19,093 nucleotides of DNA, taken from the NCBI GenBank assembly GCA_945868555.1, contig CAMBMC010000011.1:1-19093 (forward strand), written 5' to 3'. The notes beneath the pieces were generated by a model, which saw nothing but the letters and a program-made list of their open reading frames with translations, did not search any database and was not told the DNA's origin. Below are positions 7,757-13,759 of this stretch, one piece after another (position 1 is the stretch's first letter; every line of letters starts with the position of its first letter). The DNA is from Chitinophaga pinensis. GTDB taxonomy: Bacteria; Bacteroidota; Bacteroidia; Flavobacteriales_D; Crocinitomicaceae. Made by a program: the position numbers and the translations under genes.

Positions 7757-7849
7757 AAACAAAACAAAACAAAACGAGAATGAGAGCGTCAACCTAGTTT
7801 TTGTTTTTCTTCATTCTCTCCCGATAAATCGATACTGCTTCTCGCTCTT
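7757..7849 (+). repeat. hairpin-rich intergenic repeat, copy 2 (decayed)
   Basis: Shares with copy 1 the ordered blocks AAAAC, GAGAGCG, GTTTTTCTTCnnTCTC (7803-7818, 14 of 16 identical to 7615-7630), CCCGATA (7820-7826) and an identical 12-mer CTTCTCGCTCTT (7838-7849). CCCGATA and the 12-mer are spaced exactly as in copy 1 (18 bp start to start). Its own inverted repeat GAGAATGA/TCATTCTC (7776-7783 with 7811-7818) has changed on both sides relative to copy 1, so pairing is kept. It starts with a run of AAAAC units (7757-7774). Between the copies (7670-7756) and from 7850 to about 7937 I see only AT-rich sequence without genes. Confidence 0.6.
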
Positions 7850-7937
7850 ATTGATTTCTTTTTTTATCTATTGCGAAATTCGCAAATCCCATTTTTCCTC
7901 CTGTGCAAATCAATTATCATAGCTTGTTTAAATAGTT

Positions 7938-7945
7938 TACATTTG
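7938..7945 (+). promoter_or_regulatory. possible -7 box TACATTTG
   Basis: Matches TAnnTTTG 19 nt before the ATG at 7965. The only upstream TTG (7924-7926) is 11 bp away, too close for a normal -33, so this is a half-supported promoter. Confidence 0.35.
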
Positions 7946-7964
7946 ACGCAATTAAATCTTATTT

Positions 7965-8987
7965 ATGATGAAATTTATTCTAAGCATAGCACTCATTTTA
8001 TTGTTCTCAGCGAATGCCTTTTCGCAAATAGAAGGAGTAACAGACTCAACCAAAATACTTACCATGCAAAATGGTGAAATTCGAATTGGAGAGATTGTCA
8101 GCGACGATGGTCGAGAGATATTATTTTTATCAAAGGATATTGGTAAAGTATTCATTTTGAAACAAGATGTGAAAAGTATTCGACCCTACAAGCCAGAGAT
8201 TGGAGAAATTATCGATGGGGATTTTTTCGTGAATTCTCCGTTCAATACACGTTATTACTTTACGACAAATGCACGTCCTTTGAAAAAAGGGGAAGATTAT
8301 GCGATGATTCATCTTTATGGACCTGAGGTTCATTTTTCGGTGAGTGATCGTTTGTCCATAGGTGTAATGACGACTTGGATTGCATCGCCCTTTGTCCTAG
8401 CAGCGAAATATTCTATCCCAACGAAAAATCCTAACGTGAATTTTGGGCTTGGAACCTTGCTAGGGTCATCTGCTTTTCTGAATTCATTCCGTGGTTTTGG
8501 AGGACTGCATTGGGGAATGGCTACCTTTGGCGATGAAAAACAAAACTTCACCGTTTCATTGGGCTATTCTTATGCGAATATTGGGGGTAAAGTGTATAAC
8601 TATAATGAGGGAACCAATAGTAATACGATTAGTAATACCAAGATGTCCCAATCTCCCGTTTTATCTATTGCAGGTATTAAGAAAGTCGGTAAGAAGGCAA
8701 GTTTGTTTTTTGACTCCATGATTTTCTTTGGCGCTAAAGGAACAAGTTCAGAGGAGCAATATCAGTACAATTCCATCACTGGTGAAGGACAGTATGTTGT
8801 TAAAGGAGATTACACCGCTACGCTTGCTTTTTTCATGCCTGGGATGCGCTTTCAAAGTGGACCCAAATCGGCTTTTCAATTTGCTATAGCCGGTGTACTG
8901 TATAAACAAAATTTTTTGAAATCTATAATACGGGACAATCCACGTTCATTTCCGCTCCCTCAATGCTCATGGTTCTTTAAGTTCTAA
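7965..8987 (+). CDS. outer membrane protein with N-terminal beta-domain, function unknown
   Basis: 340 aa. The signal peptide MKFILSIALILLFSANAFSQ begins at the second of two adjacent ATGs (7965, 7968); either could be used. Residues about 28-75 form a small beta-rich module (TKILTMQNGEIRIGEIVSDD, then REILFLSKDIGKVFILKQDVKSI) of the kind often seen before Bacteroidota outer-membrane barrels. From about residue 100 come alternating amphipathic strands (LSIGVMTTWIASPFVLAAKY, NFTVSLGYSYANIGGKVY, ATLAFFMPGMRFQS) ending SFPLPQCSWFFKF, an aromatic-terminated last strand typical of barrel insertion. No ligand can be named. It is a single-gene unit between the repeat region and a strong terminator. 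Confidence 0.8.
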   Translation: MMKFILSIALILLFSANAFSQIEGVTDSTKILTMQNGEIRIGEIVSDDGREILFLSKDIGKVFILKQDVKSIRPYKPEIGEIIDGDFFVNSPFNTRYYFTTNARPLKKGEDYAMIHLYGPEVHFSVSDRLSIGVMTTWIASPFVLAAKYSIPTKNPNVNFGLGTLLGSSAFLNSFRGFGGLHWGMATFGDEKQNFTVSLGYSYANIGGKVYNYNEGTNSNTISNTKMSQSPVLSIAGIKKVGKKASLFFDSMIFFGAKGTSSEEQYQYNSITGEGQYVVKGDYTATLAFFMPGMRFQSGPKSAFQFAIAGVLYKQNFLKSIIRDNPRSFPLPQCSWFFKF

Positions 8988-9185
8988 ACCAATTGAAAAA
9001 CATATTAGAAAACCAAAACGCCCGATGATCATCACCGGGCGTTTTGGTTTAATTATCCTTCTTGTTCTTTTTTGCTTACGATCTTTCTGACGTTTCAACT
9101 CAGCTTGTTTCGCTTGCTGATCTTCAGCAAACTTTTTCATTTTCCTTCCTAAAAAAATCGCAATCAAGCCAAATCCCATGACCAA
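8967..9185 (-). CDS. possible small membrane protein gene with a damaged frame
   Basis: The core (9074-9203) looks genuinely coding: a hydrophobic run IIFYGLLVMGFGLIAIFLG, then KKFAEDQQAKQAELKRQKDRK, i.e. one membrane helix and a charged tail. Both ends are wrong. Upstream, eight in-frame codons of the helix precede the first usable start (TTG 9185 or ATG 9179), with a stop at 9210-9212. Downstream, the annotated frame runs through the terminator stem and into the end of the preceding gene (stop at 8967), giving an implausible tail. One extra A in the six-base run at 9068-9073 would instead give KNKKDN and a TAA at 9049-9051, right at the terminator. It may be a decayed gene, a sequencing error or chance. 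Confidence 0.35.
   Translation of the reverse strand: MVMGFGLIAIFLGRKMKKFAEDQQAKQAELKRQKDRKQKRTRRIIKPKRPVMIIGRFGFLICFSIGLELKEP
9010..9050. terminator. strong, probably bidirectional intrinsic terminator
   Basis: A perfect 15-bp stem, AAACCAAAACGCCCG (9010-9024) with CGGGCGTTTTGGTTT (9036-9050), and an 11-nt loop that is itself largely palindromic (GATGATCATC). It begins 22 bp after the stop of the preceding plus-strand gene. The stem carries T-rich sequence on both sides, so it can also end the convergent minus-strand transcript. Confidence 0.85.
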
Positions 9186-9316
9186 TAATCCGTAAAATAT
9201 TATCGCAGTTTAATAGTGAATAATGCAATAAAGATAAGAGTTGTTTTGAGAGGATTTCAGTATTGACGAAAATCATTTACGCTTATTATGCTTGATCACA
9301 TTCATTTCTTTGCGTG

Positions 9317-9553
9317 CTACTTTACCGCATAACACTTCTCTGCAATCTCAAGCGCCAAGGCCAAATCGTCTCCACCCTTTTTGTTGAAATCACTTTCGTT
9401 GGGGTATTTTTTCTTCGTGAGTTTCATGGCACAATCACAATCAATGCTTCCTGCTTGTTTGCAACTGCCCATATAGGCATTTTCGCCGCCCTTTGACCAG
9501 CCGCTGCAGCTGGAAATGATCAACGCAACTGCTAAAAATAAGAGTATTCTCAT
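9317..9553 (-). CDS. small cysteine-rich lipoprotein
   Basis: 78 aa from the ATG at 9553 (a GTG lies one codon upstream). Signal MRILLFLAVALIISSC gives lipobox ISSC with lipidated Cys16. The mature part is about 60 residues with four further cysteines (C31, C39, C41, C74), consistent with two disulfides in the periplasm or at the outer membrane. The pattern CDCAMKLTKKKYPNESDFNK resembles a short conserved Bacteroidota lipoprotein type, recalled but not named. No function can be assigned. It is flanked by 137 bp to the small gene at 9179 and about 93 bp from the coiled-coil protein gene upstream. Confidence 0.7.
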   Translation of the reverse strand: MRILLFLAVALIISSCSGWSKGGENAYMGSCKQAGSIDCDCAMKLTKKKYPNESDFNKKGGDDLALALEIAEKCYAVK

Positions 9554-9646
9554 CACTTAGGTTTTAATTCAGGTGTTGAAACTAGACAATAAATTGCAGA
9601 TTGGAGGATGGTGTTAAGCGTATTGATAAGATATACTCTAATTCCC

Positions 9647-10441
9647 TCACTCTACCAAAAACACTTTCAATTCCTTCAAACGAAAGGTCGTCGATGCCTT
9701 GTTTAACGCGAAGCAAGCATCGGTCAAGTTGTAGCTTACCTCGAAGGTGATCTCTGAATTTTCGCTGTAGGCCAAACGCATGTCTTTCAACTTGAAGCCA
9801 GGGTAATTCTTGCGGCGAGTGAAACATTCTGGATCGCTTGCTTTTAATGCTGTGAAATCCTCCGACAAGCGCTCATTGATTAGCTTCTCCAATTCTACCA
9901 TCTTTTCTGGTTTGAAAAGATCTGTGGTGGTTATTTTTACCAAGGAGTCACCAACCTTTTTAAACAACTCACTCGTCCAAACATAGCGTCCTTGGTAGTC
10001 GGGGGTGCCTTTTTCGATGATTTGGATGCCCCGCCACTGACAGGTATTCACAATCACAGGATCCTTAGCGCCTTTCTTCAAGACCGTTTCTTCCGTGCAG
10101 ATGACAACAGGCCAGCCGATTAGATTGATGGAATCTTTCAGTCGCTGGTTTTCGGTAAACAAATCGGTGTGTGCACTCTTGGCATTGTTTTTCTCCTCGA
10201 ATACTTCTTTTTTCAAGTCCAATATCTCTTGCTTCATGCCTGCAATGCGCTCGGCAGCGACTTTCACTGATCCATACAAACTGTCATTGATTTTCTGCAA
10301 ACTATCTCGGGTGAACTGCAAACGTTCAATTTGTTTGCTTTTGCGGTTGGGGAAATAACGGTCGAGCTGCTGCGTGAAAAAGTCCTGAGAGAATAAGGGA
10401 CTCATACTCAATAGAAAAAAAAGGAGCAAGCGGAACTTCAT
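9647..10441 (-). CDS. exported coiled-coil protein, function unknown
   Basis: 264 aa. Signal peptide MKFRLLLFFLLSMSPLFSQ. Residues about 35-112 form a likely coiled coil (RDSLQKINDSLYGSVKVAAERIAGMKQEI and on through DLKKEVFEEKNN to ENQRLKDSINL). A globular C-terminal half follows with two or more cysteines (CTEETVLKKGAKD, CQWRGIQIIEKGTPDYQGRYV) and ends in strands EVSYNLTDACFALNKASTTFRLKELKVFLVE. I recognise no named domain. It is probably periplasmic. A TAACTTTA box (7 of 8 to the -7 consensus) at 10446-10453 sits only a few bases before the ATG, so a leaderless transcript is possible but weakly supported. Confidence 0.75.
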   Translation of the reverse strand: MKFRLLLFFLLSMSPLFSQDFFTQQLDRYFPNRKSKQIERLQFTRDSLQKINDSLYGSVKVAAERIAGMKQEILDLKKEVFEEKNNAKSAHTDLFTENQRLKDSINLIGWPVVICTEETVLKKGAKDPVIVNTCQWRGIQIIEKGTPDYQGRYVWTSELFKKVGDSLVKITTTDLFKPEKMVELEKLINERLSEDFTALKASDPECFTRRKNYPGFKLKDMRLAYSENSEITFEVSYNLTDACFALNKASTTFRLKELKVFLVE

Positions 10442-10500
10442 GCCTTAAAGTTAATCAGTTCGTTGAAAAAAGAGGTGGAATCATGGAAATTTCGGCCCAC

Positions 10501-10857
10501 TTAAAACAATTTCATTACATACGGCAAAAACACTGCTACCCCGATACAAACCGCAAAGATCGCAGATATCAAAACCGCTCCCGCCGAAATATCCTTTATT
10601 TTTTTGATGCCCGCATGCGTTTCAGTAGAGTACAAATCGCAAATGTGTTCGATGGCTGTATTGATCGCTTCAAGCCCCATCACTAAGGCAGAAATGAGTA
10701 AAATAACAATCCACTCCGACGAAGTTATGCCGAAAAAAAATCCAGCTAAACATACACTGATGAATGCTCCAAGATGAATTTGAAAGTTGCGTTCGTGCCT
10801 GATGATGTACAAAAGTCCATTCAGCGCAAAACTCAAGCTCCGAAGAAAGCGATTCAT
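10501..10857 (-). CDS. dgkA: diacylglycerol/undecaprenol kinase (DgkA family)
   Basis: 118 aa, three membrane helices. DgkA-type enzymes phosphorylate diacylglycerol or undecaprenol at the inner membrane, recycling lipid carriers for envelope synthesis; in organisms of this type undecaprenol is a plausible substrate (inference). Family motifs are intact: E22-RNFQIH28 in the N-terminal surface helix, the active-site helix E63-AINTAIEH71 (equivalent to Glu69 and Glu76 of the E. coli enzyme) and KKIKDISAGAVL at 85-96. The frame reaches a TTG at 10860, but ATG 10857 gives the family-typical MNRFLRSLSFALNGL start and overlaps the CotH stop by one base (TGATG), a classic reinitiation arrangement. 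Confidence 0.92.
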   Translation of the reverse strand: MNRFLRSLSFALNGLLYIIRHERNFQIHLGAFISVCLAGFFFGITSSEWIVILLISALVMGLEAINTAIEHICDLYSTETHAGIKKIKDISAGAVLISAIFAVCIGVAVFLPYVMKLF

Positions 10858-12476
10858 CAAGGGACAATGAATTTACCCGAACCGATCAATGCTCCCGAAC
10901 TGCTTAAGGTGTAGATGTAGGTTCCGCTTTTAAGGTTTCTTAGATCTAGCGCTTGCGCATGTTCGCCTTGGGATTGTTGTCCGATGTGTTCCTGATGAAC
11001 CATACGTCCTTGAAGGTCTGTAAATACAAGTTGAACATCTCCTGGGGAGAACAAGGTGAATCCGAGGTAGGCTTCGTCTGTCGCTGGATTCGGCCAAATT
11101 TTATGGTACTCAGGAATGAATGCCTGTTCTTCCACTCCTGCATCACAGATTCCTGGAATGTTGGCATCGAGCCATTGTGAGCGTTGTTGAATATAGGTCT
11201 TGAGGAAATTCACATCCTCTTGGTAGGTGTTTCCAACAAATCCGTTCCAATTGACATACACGCCAATGATCGGCCATTTCTGAAAATTGCGCAATCGTGC
11301 ACCATTCAGCATGGTGGCAACGGAATCGATGAAGTAATTCACGCTGTCGGTATGCAATGGTCCTTGACGAAGATTCTCCCAACGGCAGCGCAAACCATTG
11401 CGGTAGGCTTGTGAATCTAAGAGCCTTTTCCACCAAAAAGGAATGGCAGTGGAGAAATTGCACACCAAATCGAAGTCATATTGCCACCCTGTTGTTGTGT
11501 TGGCACCGCAGTAGTCTGCGTTTCCGTAGGAGAGGTTAAAATCCCACATCGGACCGGCAACCATGCGACCATTCCATGCGCCATCGTTGCGGTGTTTGTG
11601 CATGAAGGAGCTTGATCGGTAGCCATCCACGGTGCGGCCAAGTTCTTGGAGGATAAAGAAATCGTAAAATGAGCTTGGTTCAAGCACCCCTTGCCATCCT
11701 TGAACAGGATCGTCGAGGTTGGGGCCCTGTATGCGGTCCTCAAAGATGCCTACGAAGTTTTCCATGTACGACGATTGAATGATATTCATTTCATCGTATT
11801 CAGGGTCATGAAATTGAAAAATTACTTCTGAATTGTAATTCGACGGCCAGGAGTAACCGACTTCGCCAGTAAGTTTATCTACTTTCACGATGTAGCCACC
11901 AGTAAGTGAGTCTCCAGCTAAATCATCCACGTCTAAGCGCGCGACATCTACTCGGTTATTATCGCGCTTGATGCGTTCAATCAAGATGTAAAGTCCCTGG
12001 TATTGTCCATCCAACAACAATTCGCAATAGCGCCAGTTGGATGCATAGTGTCCAAAAGACTGCGATAAATGAAATGTGAGTACATCGCGGATGAGTGTTT
12101 TATCTGGGTAAGGGCCATATAGGATCCAATCGTTCTCAATCGGAAGTCCCATCAAGGGAACGTTCAAATTGTTGCCAAGCGCATCTTGCGTTTCAAAACC
12201 GTAACTTTTCTTTGGGTATTGCTGCGACGTTGATCCGCGAACTTCAATGGCGATTTTCCCATTGTAGCCGTTGTAAGGATCAGTTACTGAATTGATCGCT
12301 CCCGAGCCGTTGTCAATGACACCCATGTTACATACCGTTCGAGTGAGGTCATTAATGGTTTGACCGACAGGTGTTGTAACAACAATGATGGGCAAGTCAG
12401 ATGTGGAAAGTGTTTGAGCTTCTGTTAATTGGGAGAAGCAGAAAAGTCCAACGATGAAGAGAAACATCAATTTCAT
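10857..12476 (-). CDS. CotH kinase family protein with T9SS C-terminal sorting domain
   Basis: 539 aa. Signal peptide MKLMFLFIVGLFCFSQLTEA from the ATG at 12476 (a GTG exists two codons earlier). The CotH domain occupies about 30-420: VRGSTSQQYPKKSYGFET, DWILYGPYPDKTLIRDVLTF, GLYILIERIKRDNNRVDVA, GGYIVKVDK and the WDFNLSYGNADY motif with the metal-binding DFN. CotH proteins are atypical kinases known from Bacillus spores; exported Bacteroidota members have unknown substrates. Residues about 457-539 form a type A T9SS sorting domain (KIWPNPATDEAYLGF, then VFTDLQGRMV, then LDLRNLKSGTYIYTL and GSGKFIVP), so the protein should be moved across the outer membrane and released or anchored at the surface. 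dgkA follows with a one-base overlap. Confidence 0.93.
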   Translation of the reverse strand: MKLMFLFIVGLFCFSQLTEAQTLSTSDLPIIVVTTPVGQTINDLTRTVCNMGVIDNGSGAINSVTDPYNGYNGKIAIEVRGSTSQQYPKKSYGFETQDALGNNLNVPLMGLPIENDWILYGPYPDKTLIRDVLTFHLSQSFGHYASNWRYCELLLDGQYQGLYILIERIKRDNNRVDVARLDVDDLAGDSLTGGYIVKVDKLTGEVGYSWPSNYNSEVIFQFHDPEYDEMNIIQSSYMENFVGIFEDRIQGPNLDDPVQGWQGVLEPSSFYDFFILQELGRTVDGYRSSSFMHKHRNDGAWNGRMVAGPMWDFNLSYGNADYCGANTTTGWQYDFDLVCNFSTAIPFWWKRLLDSQAYRNGLRCRWENLRQGPLHTDSVNYFIDSVATMLNGARLRNFQKWPIIGVYVNWNGFVGNTYQEDVNFLKTYIQQRSQWLDANIPGICDAGVEEQAFIPEYHKIWPNPATDEAYLGFTLFSPGDVQLVFTDLQGRMVHQEHIGQQSQGEHAQALDLRNLKSGTYIYTLSSSGALIGSGKFIVP

Positions 12477-12498
12477 GAGCACCTGAATTTAGGAAGCT

Positions 12499-12525
12499 CG
12501 AAAGTACAAAAAATAAAAAAGTCAA
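12499..12525 (-). promoter_or_regulatory. candidate promoter for the CotH/dgkA unit
   Basis: On the minus strand, TACTTTCG (12506-12499) matches the -7 consensus at 7 of 8 and a TTG (12525-12523) lies 16 bp upstream, slightly short of the usual spacing. It is back to back with the metH promoter, whose -33 starts at 12532, so the two units share a compact divergent control region. Confidence 0.4.
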
Positions 12526-12531
12526 GGATTC

Positions 12532-12562
12532 TTTGAGTTCGTTCAAATTCATACTATTTTTG
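12532..12562 (+). promoter_or_regulatory. promoter of the SAM riboswitch/metH transcript
   Basis: TTTG (12532-12535), 19 bp, then TATTTTTG (12555-12562): an excellent Bacteroidota promoter. Initiation is expected near 12569, about a dozen bases before the aptamer P1 stem. Confidence 0.75.
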
Positions 12563-12581
12563 CAGCACGTTCTTTAGAATA

Positions 12582-12685
12582 AACTTATGAAGAAAGGTGG
12601 AGGGATAGGCCCTGCGAAACCTTGGCAACCTACCTCCCATGGAAAAGGTGCCAAATCCAATCAGCTTCGGCTGAAAAGATAAGTT
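12582..12685 (+). promoter_or_regulatory. SAM-I (S-box) riboswitch aptamer
   Basis: All S-box hallmarks are present. P1 AACTTAT/ATAAGTT (12582-12588 with 12679-12685); the conserved GGAGGGATAGGCCC block (12599-12612); the GAAACCTTGGCAACC block (12616-12630), which carries the kink-turn and pseudoknot elements; GGTGCCAAATCC (12647-12658), the P3 3' side and ligand-core sequence; and P4 TCAGC-TTCG-GCTGA (12661-12674), capped by a UUCG tetraloop. SAM-I elements bind S-adenosylmethionine and turn genes off when it is abundant. The position directly upstream of the two methionine synthase genes fits feedback control of methionine synthesis. Confidence 0.95.
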
Positions 12686-12710
12686 GGATCGATTTACTCG
12701 TCCCTTTTTT
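12686..12710 (+). terminator. candidate riboswitch expression-platform terminator
   Basis: Immediately after P1, GGA(T)CGA (12686-12692, one bulged T) can pair with TCGTCC (12698-12703) across a five-base loop and is followed by C and six Ts (12705-12710). The stem is short, so termination strength is doubtful. An alternative pairing of TTGGAT (12684-12689) with ATCCAA (12655-12660) would break it, P1 and the aptamer core, as expected of an antiterminator. Confidence 0.45.
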
Positions 12711-12742
12711 CATTGGTGCTATACGCAATTCAAACAGTGAAA

Positions 12743-13747
12743 ATGAATACAATTCAAGACATACTCAAAAACAGAATTCTCGTGCTCGATGGAGCGATGG
12801 GAACCATGATTCAGCGCTACCTACTCGAAGAAGAAGATTTTAGAAAAGGGTGGTTCGAAAATCATCCAAATTCGCTTAAAGGCAACAATGACTTATTGTC
12901 TTTGACGCGGCCAGATGTGATATCTGCGATTCACCGCATGTACTTTGAAGCAGGAGCAGACATCGCTGAAACAAACACCTTTTCTGGGACAACGATCGCT
13001 CAAGCCGATTACGATCTGGAAAGCGCCGTTTATGACATCAACTACCATTCAGCAAAAATTGCCCGTGAAGTGGCAGACGAGTTCACCCAAAAAAACCCAT
13101 CAAAACCTCGATTTGTAGCAGGTTCTATCGGACCGACAAACCGCACCGCCTCCATTTCCCCAGATGTCAATGATCCTGGATTCCGCGGAGTCACATTCGA
13201 TGAATTGGTGACGGCGTACAAACAACAAATCAACGCATTGATGGATGGAGGAGTCGATCTTCTCTTGGTAGAAACAATTTTTGATACGCTCAATGCGAAA
13301 GCGGCACTGTTTGCCATCGATGAGGTTTTTGAGGACCGCGGAACGAAATTGCCGATCATGGTGTCGGGGACGATAACCGATCAAAGTGGGCGCACATTAA
13401 CCGGGCAAACCACCGAAGCATTTTTGATTTCGGTGTCGCACATGCCATTGCTTTCCGTCGGATTGAATTGTGCACTTGGGGCTTCCATGATGCGTCCGTA
13501 TTTGCAAGTTCTTTCGCAGAAAACAGAATTTTGTGTGAGCGCACATCCGAATGCGGGCTTGCCAAATGAGTTCGGTCAATACGATGAAACACCAGAAATG
13601 ATGGCAATACAAATCAAGGCCTTCTTGGATGAAGGGCTGATCAATATCATTGGTGGATGCTGCGGGACAACCCCCGATCACATTCGAGCAATTGCAGAGT
13701 TGGCGAAGAATTATGCGCCTAGAAAAAGTCAATCGGAGGAGAATTAA
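12743..13747 (+). CDS. metH: methionine synthase, homocysteine S-methyltransferase subunit (split MetH, N-terminal part)
   Basis: 334 aa, equivalent to the first domain of cobalamin-dependent methionine synthase: a (beta/alpha)8 barrel that binds homocysteine as a zinc thiolate. It opens with ILVLDGAMGTMIQRY and DIAETNTFSGT; the three zinc cysteines are present at C243 (GLNCALGA) and C306-C307 (GGCCGTTPDH), matching C247, C310 and C311 of the E. coli enzyme. The ATG at 12743 gives the family-typical N-terminus; an in-frame TTG at 12713 would add ten residues without homology. The protein ends cleanly in a short charged tail and the next gene starts 12 bp later, so the break falls in the interdomain linker. 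Cytoplasmic; the SAM-I riboswitch upstream controls both genes. Confidence 0.95.
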   Translation: MNTIQDILKNRILVLDGAMGTMIQRYLLEEEDFRKGWFENHPNSLKGNNDLLSLTRPDVISAIHRMYFEAGADIAETNTFSGTTIAQADYDLESAVYDINYHSAKIAREVADEFTQKNPSKPRFVAGSIGPTNRTASISPDVNDPGFRGVTFDELVTAYKQQINALMDGGVDLLLVETIFDTLNAKAALFAIDEVFEDRGTKLPIMVSGTITDQSGRTLTGQTTEAFLISVSHMPLLSVGLNCALGASMMRPYLQVLSQKTEFCVSAHPNAGLPNEFGQYDETPEMMAIQIKAFLDEGLINIIGGCCGTTPDHIRAIAELAKNYAPRKSQSEEN

Positions 13748-13759
13748 CTAAAACAAGAA

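Noticed and set aside
7757..7774. AAAAC runs as a microsatellite or CRISPR-like array
   Set aside because: Only about four short units with no spacers; better seen as the A-rich edge of repeat copy 2.
7952..8155. Reading frames around the start of the outer-membrane protein at 7965 on both strands
   Set aside because: They overlap a clear signal-peptide-bearing gene and show no domain or start signal of their own.
12622..12843. Reading frame through the SAM riboswitch into metH
   Set aside because: It covers the aptamer and is out of frame with metH; composition follows the RNA structure and metH codons, so it is a shadow.
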